Part shown: positions 34,192 to 43,100 of the stretch, piece by piece | Layout of the letters: the number at the start of each line of letters is the position of its first letter | Numbering within the stretch: the stretch's first letter is position 1 | Source: Clostridiaceae bacterium | GTDB taxonomy: Bacteria; Bacillota; Clostridia; DUPQ01 | NCBI GenBank assembly: GCA_012838235.1 | Contig: DUPQ01000076.1 | Coordinates: forward strand, 1-44,358 | Length of the DNA stretch: 44,358 nucleotides | Reading direction: 5' to 3' | Program-made: the position numbers and the translations under genes | The notes under the pieces: model-generated | Databases searched by the model: none | Seen by the model: the letters and a program-made list of their open reading frames with translations, nothing else | What the model was told of the DNA's origin: nothing

Positions 34192-34737
34192 CTATTCGTA
34201 AGTAAAAACCCACTTATCCTTATACATAAGAAATATTTTAGCTATATTCTTTGCATCATCAATCCCTCTGTGATGTGTTCCCTCCAAAGGGATGTTTAAC
34301 TTGTTTAATGCCTTTTCCATTCCGCAAGGCTTCTCATTACGAATAGTACCGAACTGATGTTTCAAGCTTATATGCCTGTTTGTCCAGGACGAATCCAATC
34401 CGTGCAGTTCGCAATCTCTGGTAAATTGCTTTTTGTCATAGAACCCCCAGGAACAAAGAATATATTCTTCCGTCTCTACACCTATCCAATTCTTGAAATG
34501 GCGGATAACGTCGGGAAAAGTTTTTGCATTGTCTATATCTTCCTGTGTGATACTTGTTAACTGCTTACAGAAATCAGTCAGAATAGGATTGATTTCAGGT
34601 TTTATAAACTCATTGTAAGTAGAAACAATGTTAAAGTTTTCATCTATCTTAACCGCTCCGATCTCAATAGTTTCATTCGGATAATCTCTGTTGTTTTGCT
34701 CACAGGTAGCTTCTAAATCCAGTATAATGTAGTTCAT
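34192..34737 (-). CDS. DEDDh-family 3'-5' exonuclease
   Basis: A 181-residue exonuclease domain, a free-standing relative of KapD and of Eri1/ExoIII-type proteins. MNYIILDLEATCEQ contains the Asp and Glu of ExoI, the second Asp region is in KTFPDVIRHFKNWI, and HRGIDDAKNIAKIF gives the ExoIII His and Asp. It would remove 3' nucleotides from RNA or single-stranded DNA. GGAGG lies four bases before the ATG. It sits 53 bases downstream of the AbiEi-type antitoxin gene, where a toxin would be expected. Confidence 0.87.
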   Translation of the reverse strand: MNYIILDLEATCEQNNRDYPNETIEIGAVKIDENFNIVSTYNEFIKPEINPILTDFCKQLTSITQEDIDNAKTFPDVIRHFKNWIGVETEEYILCSWGFYDKKQFTRDCELHGLDSSWTNRHISLKHQFGTIRNEKPCGMEKALNKLNIPLEGTHHRGIDDAKNIAKIFLMYKDKWVFTYE

Positions 34738-34790
34738 CTTTCCTCCTTTTATTTAAATAAGCCTTTCAATTTTCGTCTATTTTGTCAGGC

Positions 34791-35381
34791 TCATAACAGA
34801 ACATCTAAATATATGCGAAGCGATTTTGATACTCTAAATGCTTCTGCAAAATTACCCAGCTTATTCAAATCCTTACCTCCAAAAGATGCATAATTCTTTA
34901 TTGCGGAAAGAACCGTTTCTTCATCTAACCGACTTCTGCTTCGAAGGATATCGCATATAGTTCTTTCCGGATCATAGCACCGCACTATATTGCCAAAAGT
35001 ATTGACTTTCTCGTAAAGACCCAGTGTATATAGTTCCGGCCTTATGTAGTAGCAATTACATTTCTGTTTAACGGATGCAGGAAGCGATGCATTACTGGGA
35101 ATTGTAACCGAATGATAAAACGGTGTTCGCTCTGACAAACCGTTTAGAAATAATGCTGTTTCATGGGAAAAAACAATATGTTTTGATCTGAGCATAAGCA
35201 AATACATATCGTCCTCTATTGAATCCGGCACTGTATAATAGCCATGTCCGCATCTATCTAATAATCCTTCTCTTACATAATTCGAAAGTGTCGTCTTTGA
35301 TACACCGATATCCGTAAGTTGTTCAGTGGAAAGAATATAGTTATTATTTTTCATTTTCTTATTTATTTTGTCTATAATCAT
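34791..35381 (-). CDS. AbiEi-like type IV antitoxin, without its toxin
   Basis: A 196-residue protein. An N-terminal winged helix-turn-helix (about residues 1-60, STEQLTDIGVSKTTLSNYV, REGLLDRCGHGYYTVPD) precedes a C-terminal antitoxin domain (HIVFSHETALFLNGLSERTP, then VRCYDPERTICDILRSRSRL). Family AbiEi proteins repress their own operon and neutralise the AbiEii nucleotidyltransferase, which would usually overlap the 3' end. Here only the exonuclease gene follows. The start at 35381 has GGAG eight bases upstream. The promoter is very good and lies within an inverted repeat. Confidence 0.82.
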   Translation of the reverse strand: MIIDKINKKMKNNNYILSTEQLTDIGVSKTTLSNYVREGLLDRCGHGYYTVPDSIEDDMYLLMLRSKHIVFSHETALFLNGLSERTPFYHSVTIPSNASLPASVKQKCNCYYIRPELYTLGLYEKVNTFGNIVRCYDPERTICDILRSRSRLDEETVLSAIKNYASFGGKDLNKLGNFAEAFRVSKSLRIYLDVLL

Positions 35382-35401
35382 ATATATCACTCCCAACAAA
35401 A

Positions 35402-35447
35402 TTGACTATCATATCGACATTGTATGCTCTATCGATACAAAAGTCAA
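35402..35447 (-). promoter_or_regulatory. Promoter and inverted repeat upstream of the AbiEi-like gene
   Basis: TTGACT (35442-35447) and TACAAT (35419-35424) are spaced by 17 bases on minus. TTGACT at 35402-35407 and AGTCAA at 35442-35447 are inverted, with ATCGA-containing inner parts, a layout that fits self-repression by the AbiEi-type DNA-binding domain. Confidence 0.6.
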
Positions 35448-35528
35448 CCTAATTATCCTGATACATAAATAATACCAAACCTTCTGCCTTGTCCATGATT
35501 TGTCCGACAATATCTATGTCTTCAACCG

Positions 35529-37382
35529 TTAATCAGCTTTTTCCTTTATTGTATAGCAATATTCGTAATCCAGTCCCAGTACATTTTTCTCTTTCTCATA
35601 TTTCTTAACATCAGTCGCAGGCGCAAAATACTGTTCCAGATATCTTATAAGCGGAGCGATATCGGAATCACTTCTTGTTTCTATAGTTATAGATTCTATG
35701 TACTCGTTCCTGAACAGTTCCCTCTCATACCTGTCATTGTATCCTATATATGACAGATATATCACATCATACCCGTCAGATATATACTCGGGTTTCTCAA
35801 CCACGGGCATCTTAATCAAATTACCGGTATGGTCATAAAACTCAACCATTATCTCCTCCGCTTTTCTGTCCGGCACCTCAACCTTTTGCTCTTCCGACAC
35901 CTCATAATATCCTATTACCTTAAATCCTACACGCAATGCACTCCTTGCAAGATAGGCTGCACTGATTTCGGCCATTTCTATAATATGGTGATCCGTATTG
36001 CGACGACTGCGGGCAGCTTCATACATTGTTACAGGTATTATTGCATATCCTTTTATCGGAGGGGCCATCATAATTTCTCCCATAAATGCAGCCTCTTTAT
36101 AGTCTTCTTTTCTCTGAACAACAAGGTCCCTGTTGGTATAGTTGGAGTAGAATGTTATCTTGCAATTGCTTTTCATTTTTTTAATCTCACTTATGCTTGT
36201 AACAGCCTGTTGATAAAAGTAGTCGGCACAATTCTTGCCCGACTTGTTACGGTAATCGCTCCATTGGTTACCGAATTCATCAAAAGGTTCTACCGAAAGG
36301 CCATATTCCTTATAATCTGCAGGTGTCAGATAATCCCGCCAATTCACTCCTTTTATGCCCGTACTTATATTTATGTCGGTTATGTACCGTGAATATTCAT
36401 AATAGTCTTTAATCAATGCATCGCTGTATAAATACGACATCAGAAGTTTTTCCTCTTTGTCGATTCTGGAGACGGTTATTATGTTCTTTTTAAAGTTTGT
36501 GTCTTCCGTAAAAGATATCGGCTTTATGTTCACACTGTTTACAAACATATAAGGATAAGGTTCATTAAGTCTGTTTATTCTGTTCTCATACTGATCCGGC
36601 GCATTTATGTCGGCGAAATATGCGCTTAAGAAAAAAGAGAAATTTGTAAGGTCAGCCTGTTCGTTTACATCAATCTCCATACATTCAACATGCTCGGATA
36701 TGTCTTCCTGCCCTCCGCGAGCCATATTAGCAAATCCCTCATAGGACAGATACAGAGTATCCTTCTCATTTTTTGTTGTGTATTCTCCTATTATGGTAAA
36801 ATACGCCAAACCGTTTGTACCGGGATTTACTATAAACAGTATCTTCTCATTATCAGGTAATTCTTTATTGATATGACGGCTCAATGTAGAGGGAATAATG
36901 ACATAGTTCCGTAAGCTTTCGGTCAGCAGATTTGCGGAATAACCTTCATAAACGGTTATTTTACTGTCTTCCTTGTCGGATGTAATACCGTTCAAAGTTG
37001 TTATACCTTTACAGTACTTTACGGAATCCATAACAGCTTTTACTTCTCTGCTGTCCTCATTTACAAAAACATCTCTGTTAGCATACATATTCATACCGGT
37101 ATCACTAAACTCATACTTAACGGAAGATATGTTGAATCCGATAATCTCTTCTTCAAATAACAATCTGTTATCCAGCAAAGCCTTGGAATAACTGTACGGC
37201 ATATTCAGAGGCTCCTGACCGTCCGTTCTTTTTATAACTATGTCACTGTTGAAGGTTGTTGCGTTAAAGGAATTCCGGATAAATACAGGGTTATTGCAAG
37301 ATGCCGATATCAGTGCCGTTGCAATAATAACTATTATTAATGCGAAGGATAAAACAGCGCTTCTTTTTTTGTTGTTATCCAT
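35529..37382 (-). CDS. Large lipoprotein-like exported protein of unknown function
   Basis: A 617-residue protein with an N-terminal signal (about residues 9-28, VLSFALIIVIIATALISAS) followed by a Cys that could be lipidated, although the lipobox SAS-C is weak. The rest has no membrane segments and alternates beta strands and short helices. Repeated features are FLSYEGFANMARGG, a YIVIPxT-like segment (YVIIPSTLSRHINKELPDNE) and AYFADINAP. It follows the histidine kinase gene by 36 bases, so it is probably the effector or sensory partner of that two-component system. I recognise no named family. Confidence 0.75.
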   Translation of the reverse strand: MDNNKKRSAVLSFALIIVIIATALISASCNNPVFIRNSFNATTFNSDIVIKRTDGQEPLNMPYSYSKALLDNRLLFEEEIIGFNISSVKYEFSDTGMNMYANRDVFVNEDSREVKAVMDSVKYCKGITTLNGITSDKEDSKITVYEGYSANLLTESLRNYVIIPSTLSRHINKELPDNEKILFIVNPGTNGLAYFTIIGEYTTKNEKDTLYLSYEGFANMARGGQEDISEHVECMEIDVNEQADLTNFSFFLSAYFADINAPDQYENRINRLNEPYPYMFVNSVNIKPISFTEDTNFKKNIITVSRIDKEEKLLMSYLYSDALIKDYYEYSRYITDINISTGIKGVNWRDYLTPADYKEYGLSVEPFDEFGNQWSDYRNKSGKNCADYFYQQAVTSISEIKKMKSNCKITFYSNYTNRDLVVQRKEDYKEAAFMGEIMMAPPIKGYAIIPVTMYEAARSRRNTDHHIIEMAEISAAYLARSALRVGFKVIGYYEVSEEQKVEVPDRKAEEIMVEFYDHTGNLIKMPVVEKPEYISDGYDVIYLSYIGYNDRYERELFRNEYIESITIETRSDSDIAPLIRYLEQYFAPATDVKKYEKEKNVLGLDYEYCYTIKEKAD

Positions 37383-37418
37383 ACCGTTAACCTCCCACGT
37401 TCAGGTTGTTTAAAATAG

Positions 37419-39287
37419 TCAACCTTTATTGAATATAAGGCAGGCTTTGAAAAGGTCACCTTCTATTTCCAGTTGCATTGTGCCTTGCATTATTTCCGTC
37501 AAACTCTTTGCTATGGACAATCCCAATCCGCTGCCTTCACTTGTTCTGGATGAATCGCCCCTTACAAAACGTTCCATGAGCTCTTCCGCGGTTATGTTCA
37601 ATTTTTCCTTTGATACATTCTTAAAACAAATCTTTATCCGATTGTCCTGCTGTTCCACTGTTATATATGCTCTGGTGCCGGGATGGGAATGCTTGCAGAT
37701 ATTTCCCATCATATTGTCCATTACTCTCCATATGAGTCGTCCGTCTGCCCAAATATAAATATCCTCACCGAAATCATTTATAACAGGTTCTATGTTGTTT
37801 TCGGTAAACTTTGCGGAATACTCACCTGATACCTGATTCATTATCTCTTTCAGATTGAGCTTTTCCATATTTGCCTTTATAACTCCCGATGTGGCTTTTG
37901 ATGCCTCAATTAAATCTTCGGTAAGTTTTTTAAGTCTCGCACTTTGTTTTTTAAGCACCTCAATATATTCTCTTGATGTACTGTCATCAATATTTTGTCT
38001 GTCCAACAGATCCACATAATTGATTATGGATGTCAGCGGTGTCTTTATATCATGCGACACATTGGTTATGAGATCACTTTTAAAACGTTCCGATTTCATT
38101 TTTTCCTTTATTGCATCGGACATTCCTTCGGAAATGTTGTTAAGATTATCCGCATGTCTCTTAAAATCTGTCAGCATATGTTTGTTGTCTATCTTGTATT
38201 GGAAATTTCCCCGGGATATTTCTTCTCCGCCTTCTTTTATCTTAATCATATTAAGAGTAATAAAACAAAGAAAAGCTGTCACCCCCATTCTTAAAAGAAA
38301 CCATATAACTGCAGGTGCAGCACCACCTTTTGCCGTGAAAACAACAATGACTACAAGTTCAATAAGTGATACCGCTCCTATAAAGAGAAGCAATTTCCAT
38401 AAAAGAGGTAACTTGCCGAGTATTTTCCATATAAATCGGAATACAGCTCTTGTGACTATGTAGATAAGGGTGTTCTTAAACAGCGTTTTAAGCTTTATTC
38501 TTGCGGCAATACTTGCAGCCAAAATCATAAATAATATGAACACGAATGCAAACCCGAAAGATAAAACCATTATCAATTCCTCAAACATGTACATCGAATA
38601 CAATGCTGTCACAAGCTCGCTGAACAATAGATAAGCCAATATAATTAAGCCTGCGAAAACAACAAGTAATAAGTCCAACGGAATTTTATCAATAAAGGAC
38701 GGTTCAAGCGCATCGCTGCCTTTTTTATGTGCGGCTGAACACATAAGATATATAAACAGAAGAACTGTTACAACTAAAGAGACTGATGCTATCGGTATCA
38801 ATAAGTGTCTTACTTCGTGTGCAAAAGTATATAACTTGTACGGAAACAGATAATCATCCTCTGCCGTTATATCCGTTCTTACAAAAACTGTCACCGTATA
38901 ACCGTCCTGCTCCATAACAAAAGTATTCCTGTAACCGTATGTATCCGTATAACTGGAAAGCACATGGTTTCCCCATTTATCGGTTATTGCAAAAAAGAAG
39001 TTTGTATTTTCTTTTGAATAATACTGCTTATAATCTTCTAATTTCTGCCAGTCCATATATGTCAACATGTACTCTTTAAAATACCCGTTATAGACTTCCG
39101 TTGCATAATCATGGGTTATTTTTTTACATATTTCGCTCTCGAAGAAAGCCATTCCGGGATTTCTGTCTATGTCACTTCCTTTAATGTAGACCGATGCCGA
39201 AACCGAAACCGCAAAGGCAAGTGCGCTTATCGTGATAAGAATATATGCCATAATTTTCATTAACAAACCGTATTTAATGTTCTTCAT
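37419..39287 (-). CDS. Membrane sensor histidine kinase
   Basis: A 622-residue kinase. TM1 is at about residues 11-32; an extracytoplasmic sensor region follows (about 35-155). Several further membrane segments (about 158-182, 205-226, 236-262, 290-345) give an unusually large membrane part. The phosphorylated His is His412 in NVSHDIKTPLTSII. The ATPase domain has the N-box VMDNMMGNICKHS and the ATP lid SGLGLSIAKS, while the usual DxGxG motif is replaced by NVSKEKLN, as in some clostridial kinases. It overlaps the response regulator by 4 bases and precedes the lipoprotein. Confidence 0.92.
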   Translation of the reverse strand: MKNIKYGLLMKIMAYILITISALAFAVSVSASVYIKGSDIDRNPGMAFFESEICKKITHDYATEVYNGYFKEYMLTYMDWQKLEDYKQYYSKENTNFFFAITDKWGNHVLSSYTDTYGYRNTFVMEQDGYTVTVFVRTDITAEDDYLFPYKLYTFAHEVRHLLIPIASVSLVVTVLLFIYLMCSAAHKKGSDALEPSFIDKIPLDLLLVVFAGLIILAYLLFSELVTALYSMYMFEELIMVLSFGFAFVFILFMILAASIAARIKLKTLFKNTLIYIVTRAVFRFIWKILGKLPLLWKLLLFIGAVSLIELVVIVVFTAKGGAAPAVIWFLLRMGVTAFLCFITLNMIKIKEGGEEISRGNFQYKIDNKHMLTDFKRHADNLNNISEGMSDAIKEKMKSERFKSDLITNVSHDIKTPLTSIINYVDLLDRQNIDDSTSREYIEVLKKQSARLKKLTEDLIEASKATSGVIKANMEKLNLKEIMNQVSGEYSAKFTENNIEPVINDFGEDIYIWADGRLIWRVMDNMMGNICKHSHPGTRAYITVEQQDNRIKICFKNVSKEKLNITAEELMERFVRGDSSRTSEGSGLGLSIAKSLTEIMQGTMQLEIEGDLFKACLIFNKG

Positions 39288-39982
39288 TGTTGATTCTGCC
39301 TTTCCATCTTATAGCCCTGCCCCCAGACCACTTTGAAATATCTGGGTTCCGCAGGATTTATTTCTATCTTTTCTCTTATGTGTCTTACATGTACGGCAAC
39401 GGTATTTTCCGCACCGTACGGTTCATCATCCCATACTTCCGAATAGATATGTTTAGTGGAATATACTTTTCCGGGGTTTTTCATGAGCAGTCTTAATATA
39501 TCAAACTCTATCGGAGTAAGACTTACCTCTTCTCCCGATACCGTTACCGTCTTAGCATCATCATCCAATTCGATATCTCCTATCCTTATTACGGCTTGTG
39601 ACTTGGTTTGTGAACCTAAGTGCATATATCTTCTCAGCTGCGACTTTACTCTGGCCAGTACTTCCACCGGATTAAATGGCTTGGTTATATAGTCATCCGC
39701 TCCTAAATTCAGACCCAGTATTTTGTCATTGTCTTCACTTTTTGCAGTCAAAAGAATAATGGGGACATTACTTATCTTTCTTATCTCCACCATTGCGGTA
39801 ATACCGTCCACTTCCGGCATCATTATATCCAAAAGCACCAGATGTATCTTGTGCTCTTTTATAATCTCTATTGCTTTTTTTCCGTTATATGCCGTGAAAA
39901 TATTATAGTTATCACCGGAAAGATAAATCTTTAATGCGGAAACTATATCGTAATCGTCATCACAAATAAGTATGTTGTACAT
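39284..39982 (-). CDS. OmpR/PhoB-family response regulator
   Basis: A 232-residue transcription factor. The receiver domain has Asp-rich ICDDDYDIV and the phosphorylated Asp52 in LVLLDIMMPEVDG, with Thr and Lys in LLTAKSED and GADDYITKPF. The winged-helix DNA-binding domain (about 130-232) includes MKNPGKVYSTKHIYSEVWDD and HVRHIREKIE. The start at 39982 has GGAG six bases upstream. It is first in a unit with the kinase and the lipoprotein; its targets probably include this same operon. Confidence 0.95.
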   Translation of the reverse strand: MYNILICDDDYDIVSALKIYLSGDNYNIFTAYNGKKAIEIIKEHKIHLVLLDIMMPEVDGITAMVEIRKISNVPIILLTAKSEDNDKILGLNLGADDYITKPFNPVEVLARVKSQLRRYMHLGSQTKSQAVIRIGDIELDDDAKTVTVSGEEVSLTPIEFDILRLLMKNPGKVYSTKHIYSEVWDDEPYGAENTVAVHVRHIREKIEINPAEPRYFKVVWGQGYKMERQNQQ

Positions 39983-40062
39983 GGCTGTCTCCTTCACTTA
40001 CTATTTTGCCCTATAAATGTTTAAGGAAAAAGCCTTAATATCATTAATATTTTATTAAGATT

Positions 40063-40581
40063 CTAAAAATCCGCATTTACCTCGTCATATCGGCTTAAAA
40101 CAACCTTGTTTTGTGCATAAGATTGTTTCACATCTATTATTCTCTGGTTTTTGGATCCTTTGTAGGTAAGCCGCTCGTCTTTCTGTTCCAATATAAAGGG
40201 GCCGTCTACAAGAACATCGACATAGTCTAAAAGAGCTTTTTTGTTTTCATCCTTCAGCAACTGCTCGTATGTGTAGCCGGAAAATGCCCACACATTGAGC
40301 CCTTTTTCTATTGCCGCTTTTACGATGGGTATCAAAGCTTCCGGTTGCAAAAAAGGCTCACCCCCCGAAAGGGTGATGCCTCTTTGTATTTTGGATTGGT
40401 TTATAAACTCTATAACCTTGTCTATGTCTTCCGTAAATCCGCCGTTTAAATCGTGAGTATGGGGATTATGGCATCCTTTACAGTTATGCAGACATCCCTG
40501 TGTCCATATGACAATTCTTAAACCGGGTCCGTCCACCGTGCTGTCCCTTGTGCACTTACCGGACAGCCTTATCTTATGCAT
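40063..40581 (-). CDS. nrdG: Anaerobic ribonucleotide reductase activating protein
   Basis: A 172-residue radical SAM enzyme that installs the glycyl radical on NrdD. The CxxxCxxC cluster motif is in CLHNCKGCHNPH, and ITLSGGEPFLQPEALIP is the SAM-binding segment. The start at 40581 overlaps the end of nrdD by 8 bases, giving coupled translation. This fixes the shorter start; a longer frame to 40644 would lie inside nrdD. Confidence 0.96.
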   Translation of the reverse strand: MHKIRLSGKCTRDSTVDGPGLRIVIWTQGCLHNCKGCHNPHTHDLNGGFTEDIDKVIEFINQSKIQRGITLSGGEPFLQPEALIPIVKAAIEKGLNVWAFSGYTYEQLLKDENKKALLDYVDVLVDGPFILEQKDERLTYKGSKNQRIIDVKQSYAQNKVVLSRYDEVNADF

Positions 40582-42919
40582 GTTTGACCCTGTCTCTTTC
40601 CTCTGCGGCTTTTGAATCATTGAAGTTATCCAATGTTCCGACAAGATATCCCGTTATCCTGCGTATTCTTTCAAACTTGGGGCCGTTCTTTTCTTCTCTT
40701 TTACAATTGGGGCAAACGGAATTTTGTATAACACCCGTATAACCGCATATCGAGTCTCTGTCTACCGGATGATTTATACTTCCGTAACCTATATTACATT
40801 CTTTCATATACCTTATGATATCTTCAAATGCTTCCAGATTCTTTAACGGATCTCCGTCTATTTCCACATAAGATATGTGTCCCGCATTGGTAAGTGCATG
40901 GTAAGGTGCCTCCTTTTGCAACTTATCGTAAGCGGATATTTTATAGTATACGGGTATATGGAAGGAATTGGTGTAATATTCTCTGTCGGTTATCCCTTCA
41001 ATGGTTCCGTAAATCTTCTTGTCCAGTGCCGTGAATCTGCCGGATAATCCTTCAGCGGGGGTGGCTATAAGGGAGAAGTTCAAATTGTTTTCTTCCATAA
41101 ACTCATCACATCTTTTTCTCATGTGCCCTATTATCTTCAGCCCCAGTTCCTGAGCCTTTTCACTTTCCCCGTGGTGTTCGCCTATCAGAGCTTTCAGACA
41201 CTCGGCAAGTCCTATAAATCCTATTGTCAGGGTTCCGTGTTTTACAACAGTTTCAAGGGTATCCTCCCAACCCAGATTCTCCGATCCCATCCACAGATGC
41301 TGACCCATGAGGAACGGGAAGTTTTTAACTTTCTTGCTGCCCTGTACTACCAATCTTTCCAGAAGCTGCTGCTTTACCGTCTCCATCTTTTCGTCAAGTT
41401 CCTTAAAGAATCCCGCTTCATCGAATTTACCTTTCAGCACCACTCCGTGCTTAAGACCCAGTCTCGGCAGGTTTATGGATGTGAAAGAAATATTTCCTCT
41501 TCTGGTTACCACCTCATCACCGTTTATATTACCCAATACCCTTGTACGGCATCCCATGTATGTAACTTCGGTATCGGGGTTGCCCGGTTTATAGTATGAG
41601 ATGTTGAACGGAGCATCTATAAACGAAAAGTTGGGGAACAGCCTTTTTGCGGAAACTCTGCATGCAAGCTTGAATAAATCATAATTCGGATCTTCCGGAT
41701 TATAGTTTACTCCTTCTTTTACCTTGAATATGAGTATGGGGAATATCGGTGTTTCTCCGTTGCCTAAGCCCGCATCCTGAGCAAGCAGAAGATTCTTGGT
41801 TACCATACGTCCCTCGGGGGATATGTCGGTACCGAAGTTTATGCTGGAAAACGGCACCTGTGCTCCCGCTCTTGAATGCATGGTGTTGAGATTGTGCACT
41901 ATTCCTTCCATAGCCTGGAATGTTCTCTTATCGGTTTCCGCTAAAGACTCACTGTAAGCGAACTTATTAATCTTATCTAAATCTTTGGTTTTGACTTTGC
42001 ATTCTTTTACAAGAAAATCGTTGAATTTCTTCAGATACTCGCTATGCATTTCTATTTTTGCATACAGACCGACTTCCTTCTCAAAATTCTTTATCTTATC
42101 CTCACAATCCGGAACGACACTTCCGTAAATAATCTTCATGGCTTTTATTGTATTGCTTCTGTAAGTTCTTCTGAATGTCTTAGCAACACCGTCCGCAAGA
42201 TAATAGTCAAATGCCGGTATACTCTGTCCGCCGTGCTGATCGTTCTGATTGCTCTGGATAGCTATCGCAGCCAGCGCGGTATATGAGGCTATATCCTGAG
42301 GTTCTCGAAGATGCCCGTGACCTGTGGAAAATCCGTGTTTGAACAGACGGGAAAGATCAATCTGACAACATGTGAGAGTACCCATATTGTAAAAATCCAT
42401 ATCGTGAATATGGATATCTCCCTCTTCGTGCATCTTGGTGTGTTTAGGATCCAACAGATTGGTCTTGCAGAATTCCTTTGACACTGCAGATCCGTACTGA
42501 AGCATGGTGCCCATTGCGGTGTTGCCGTCTATGTTGGCATTTTCTCTTTTTAAGTTGCTTTGATTAGCATCATGAAAGGTTATCTCCTCAATAGCCTTCA
42601 TAAGACGCGTCTTCATGGAGCGTGCTTTACTTCGCGCTTCCCTGTACAGAATATACTTCTCGGAGGTTTTGGCATGACCCTCTTCAATAAGTACCTTTAT
42701 TACCGCATCCTGAACATCCTCAACTGTAGGAATTGTTTCAATGAATCTTCGATTGAGCAATTGCACGACCTTCTCGGTCAACTGTTCCGCAATTGTGAAA
42801 TCGGCTTTGGTGTTTTCTTCTTTAGCTACCGCTTCTGCGGCTAGGAATATAGCTCTGGTGATTCTAAAAGACGAAAAGCTTTCCTCCCGGCCATCGCGTT
42901 TGATAATTTTCGTAATCAT
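40574..42919 (-). CDS. nrdD: Anaerobic ribonucleoside-triphosphate reductase
   Basis: A 781-residue class III reductase that makes dNTPs without oxygen. An N-terminal ATP-cone (MITKIIKRDGREESFSSFRI, about residues 1-90) gives allosteric control. The core follows, and the C-terminus has a zinc site (VCPNCKREE) and the glycyl-radical loop RITGYLVGTLDN, with the radical at about Gly757. The start at 42919 follows a GAGAGG. Its promoter is at 42980-43008, and an inverted repeat lies between promoter and start. Confidence 0.97.
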   Translation of the reverse strand: MITKIIKRDGREESFSSFRITRAIFLAAEAVAKEENTKADFTIAEQLTEKVVQLLNRRFIETIPTVEDVQDAVIKVLIEEGHAKTSEKYILYREARSKARSMKTRLMKAIEEITFHDANQSNLKRENANIDGNTAMGTMLQYGSAVSKEFCKTNLLDPKHTKMHEEGDIHIHDMDFYNMGTLTCCQIDLSRLFKHGFSTGHGHLREPQDIASYTALAAIAIQSNQNDQHGGQSIPAFDYYLADGVAKTFRRTYRSNTIKAMKIIYGSVVPDCEDKIKNFEKEVGLYAKIEMHSEYLKKFNDFLVKECKVKTKDLDKINKFAYSESLAETDKRTFQAMEGIVHNLNTMHSRAGAQVPFSSINFGTDISPEGRMVTKNLLLAQDAGLGNGETPIFPILIFKVKEGVNYNPEDPNYDLFKLACRVSAKRLFPNFSFIDAPFNISYYKPGNPDTEVTYMGCRTRVLGNINGDEVVTRRGNISFTSINLPRLGLKHGVVLKGKFDEAGFFKELDEKMETVKQQLLERLVVQGSKKVKNFPFLMGQHLWMGSENLGWEDTLETVVKHGTLTIGFIGLAECLKALIGEHHGESEKAQELGLKIIGHMRKRCDEFMEENNLNFSLIATPAEGLSGRFTALDKKIYGTIEGITDREYYTNSFHIPVYYKISAYDKLQKEAPYHALTNAGHISYVEIDGDPLKNLEAFEDIIRYMKECNIGYGSINHPVDRDSICGYTGVIQNSVCPNCKREEKNGPKFERIRRITGYLVGTLDNFNDSKAAEERDRVKHA

Positions 42920-42949
42920 GACCCTCTCTCCCAATATATAGTATGTTTA

Positions 42950-42967
42950 GTGTGAATATAAACACAA
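42950..42967 (-). promoter_or_regulatory. Inverted repeat upstream of nrdD, possible redox-regulator site
   Basis: On minus, TTGTG-TTTATAT-TCACAC resembles the Rex pattern TTGTGAA-N4-TTCACAA (about 11 of 14 defined positions) and also a CRP-type TGTG-N8-CACA. It lies between the promoter and the nrdD start. Low specificity. Confidence 0.35.
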
Positions 42968-42979
42968 CAGTTAGTTATT

Positions 42980-43008
42980 AGTATATGGCTACCCTTTTTA
43001 TTTTGCAA
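42980..43008 (-). promoter_or_regulatory. Promoter of nrdDG
   Basis: TTGCAA (43003-43008) and TATACT (42980-42985) are separated by 17 bases on minus, about 60 bases before the nrdD start. Confidence 0.6.
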
Positions 43009-43100
43009 TAGCGATTTTACAAAAATTTAAGAATTTACATGTTAAATTTTAAACGAAACAAATTTTGTTTTTTTTCTTCCGCAATAGTGTTGTTAAACTG

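Noticed and set aside
35829-36392. 187-codon plus-strand ORF
   Set aside because: Antisense of the lipoprotein gene; cysteine/tyrosine-rich translation with no family pattern.
40021-40038. TTAAGG-AAAAAG-CCTTAA as terminator of nrdG
   Set aside because: The stem is short and no T-run follows; support too weak to list.
42935-43100. NrdR boxes upstream of nrdD
   Set aside because: Only loose matches to the ACACTATATATAGTGT-type box; no properly spaced pair.
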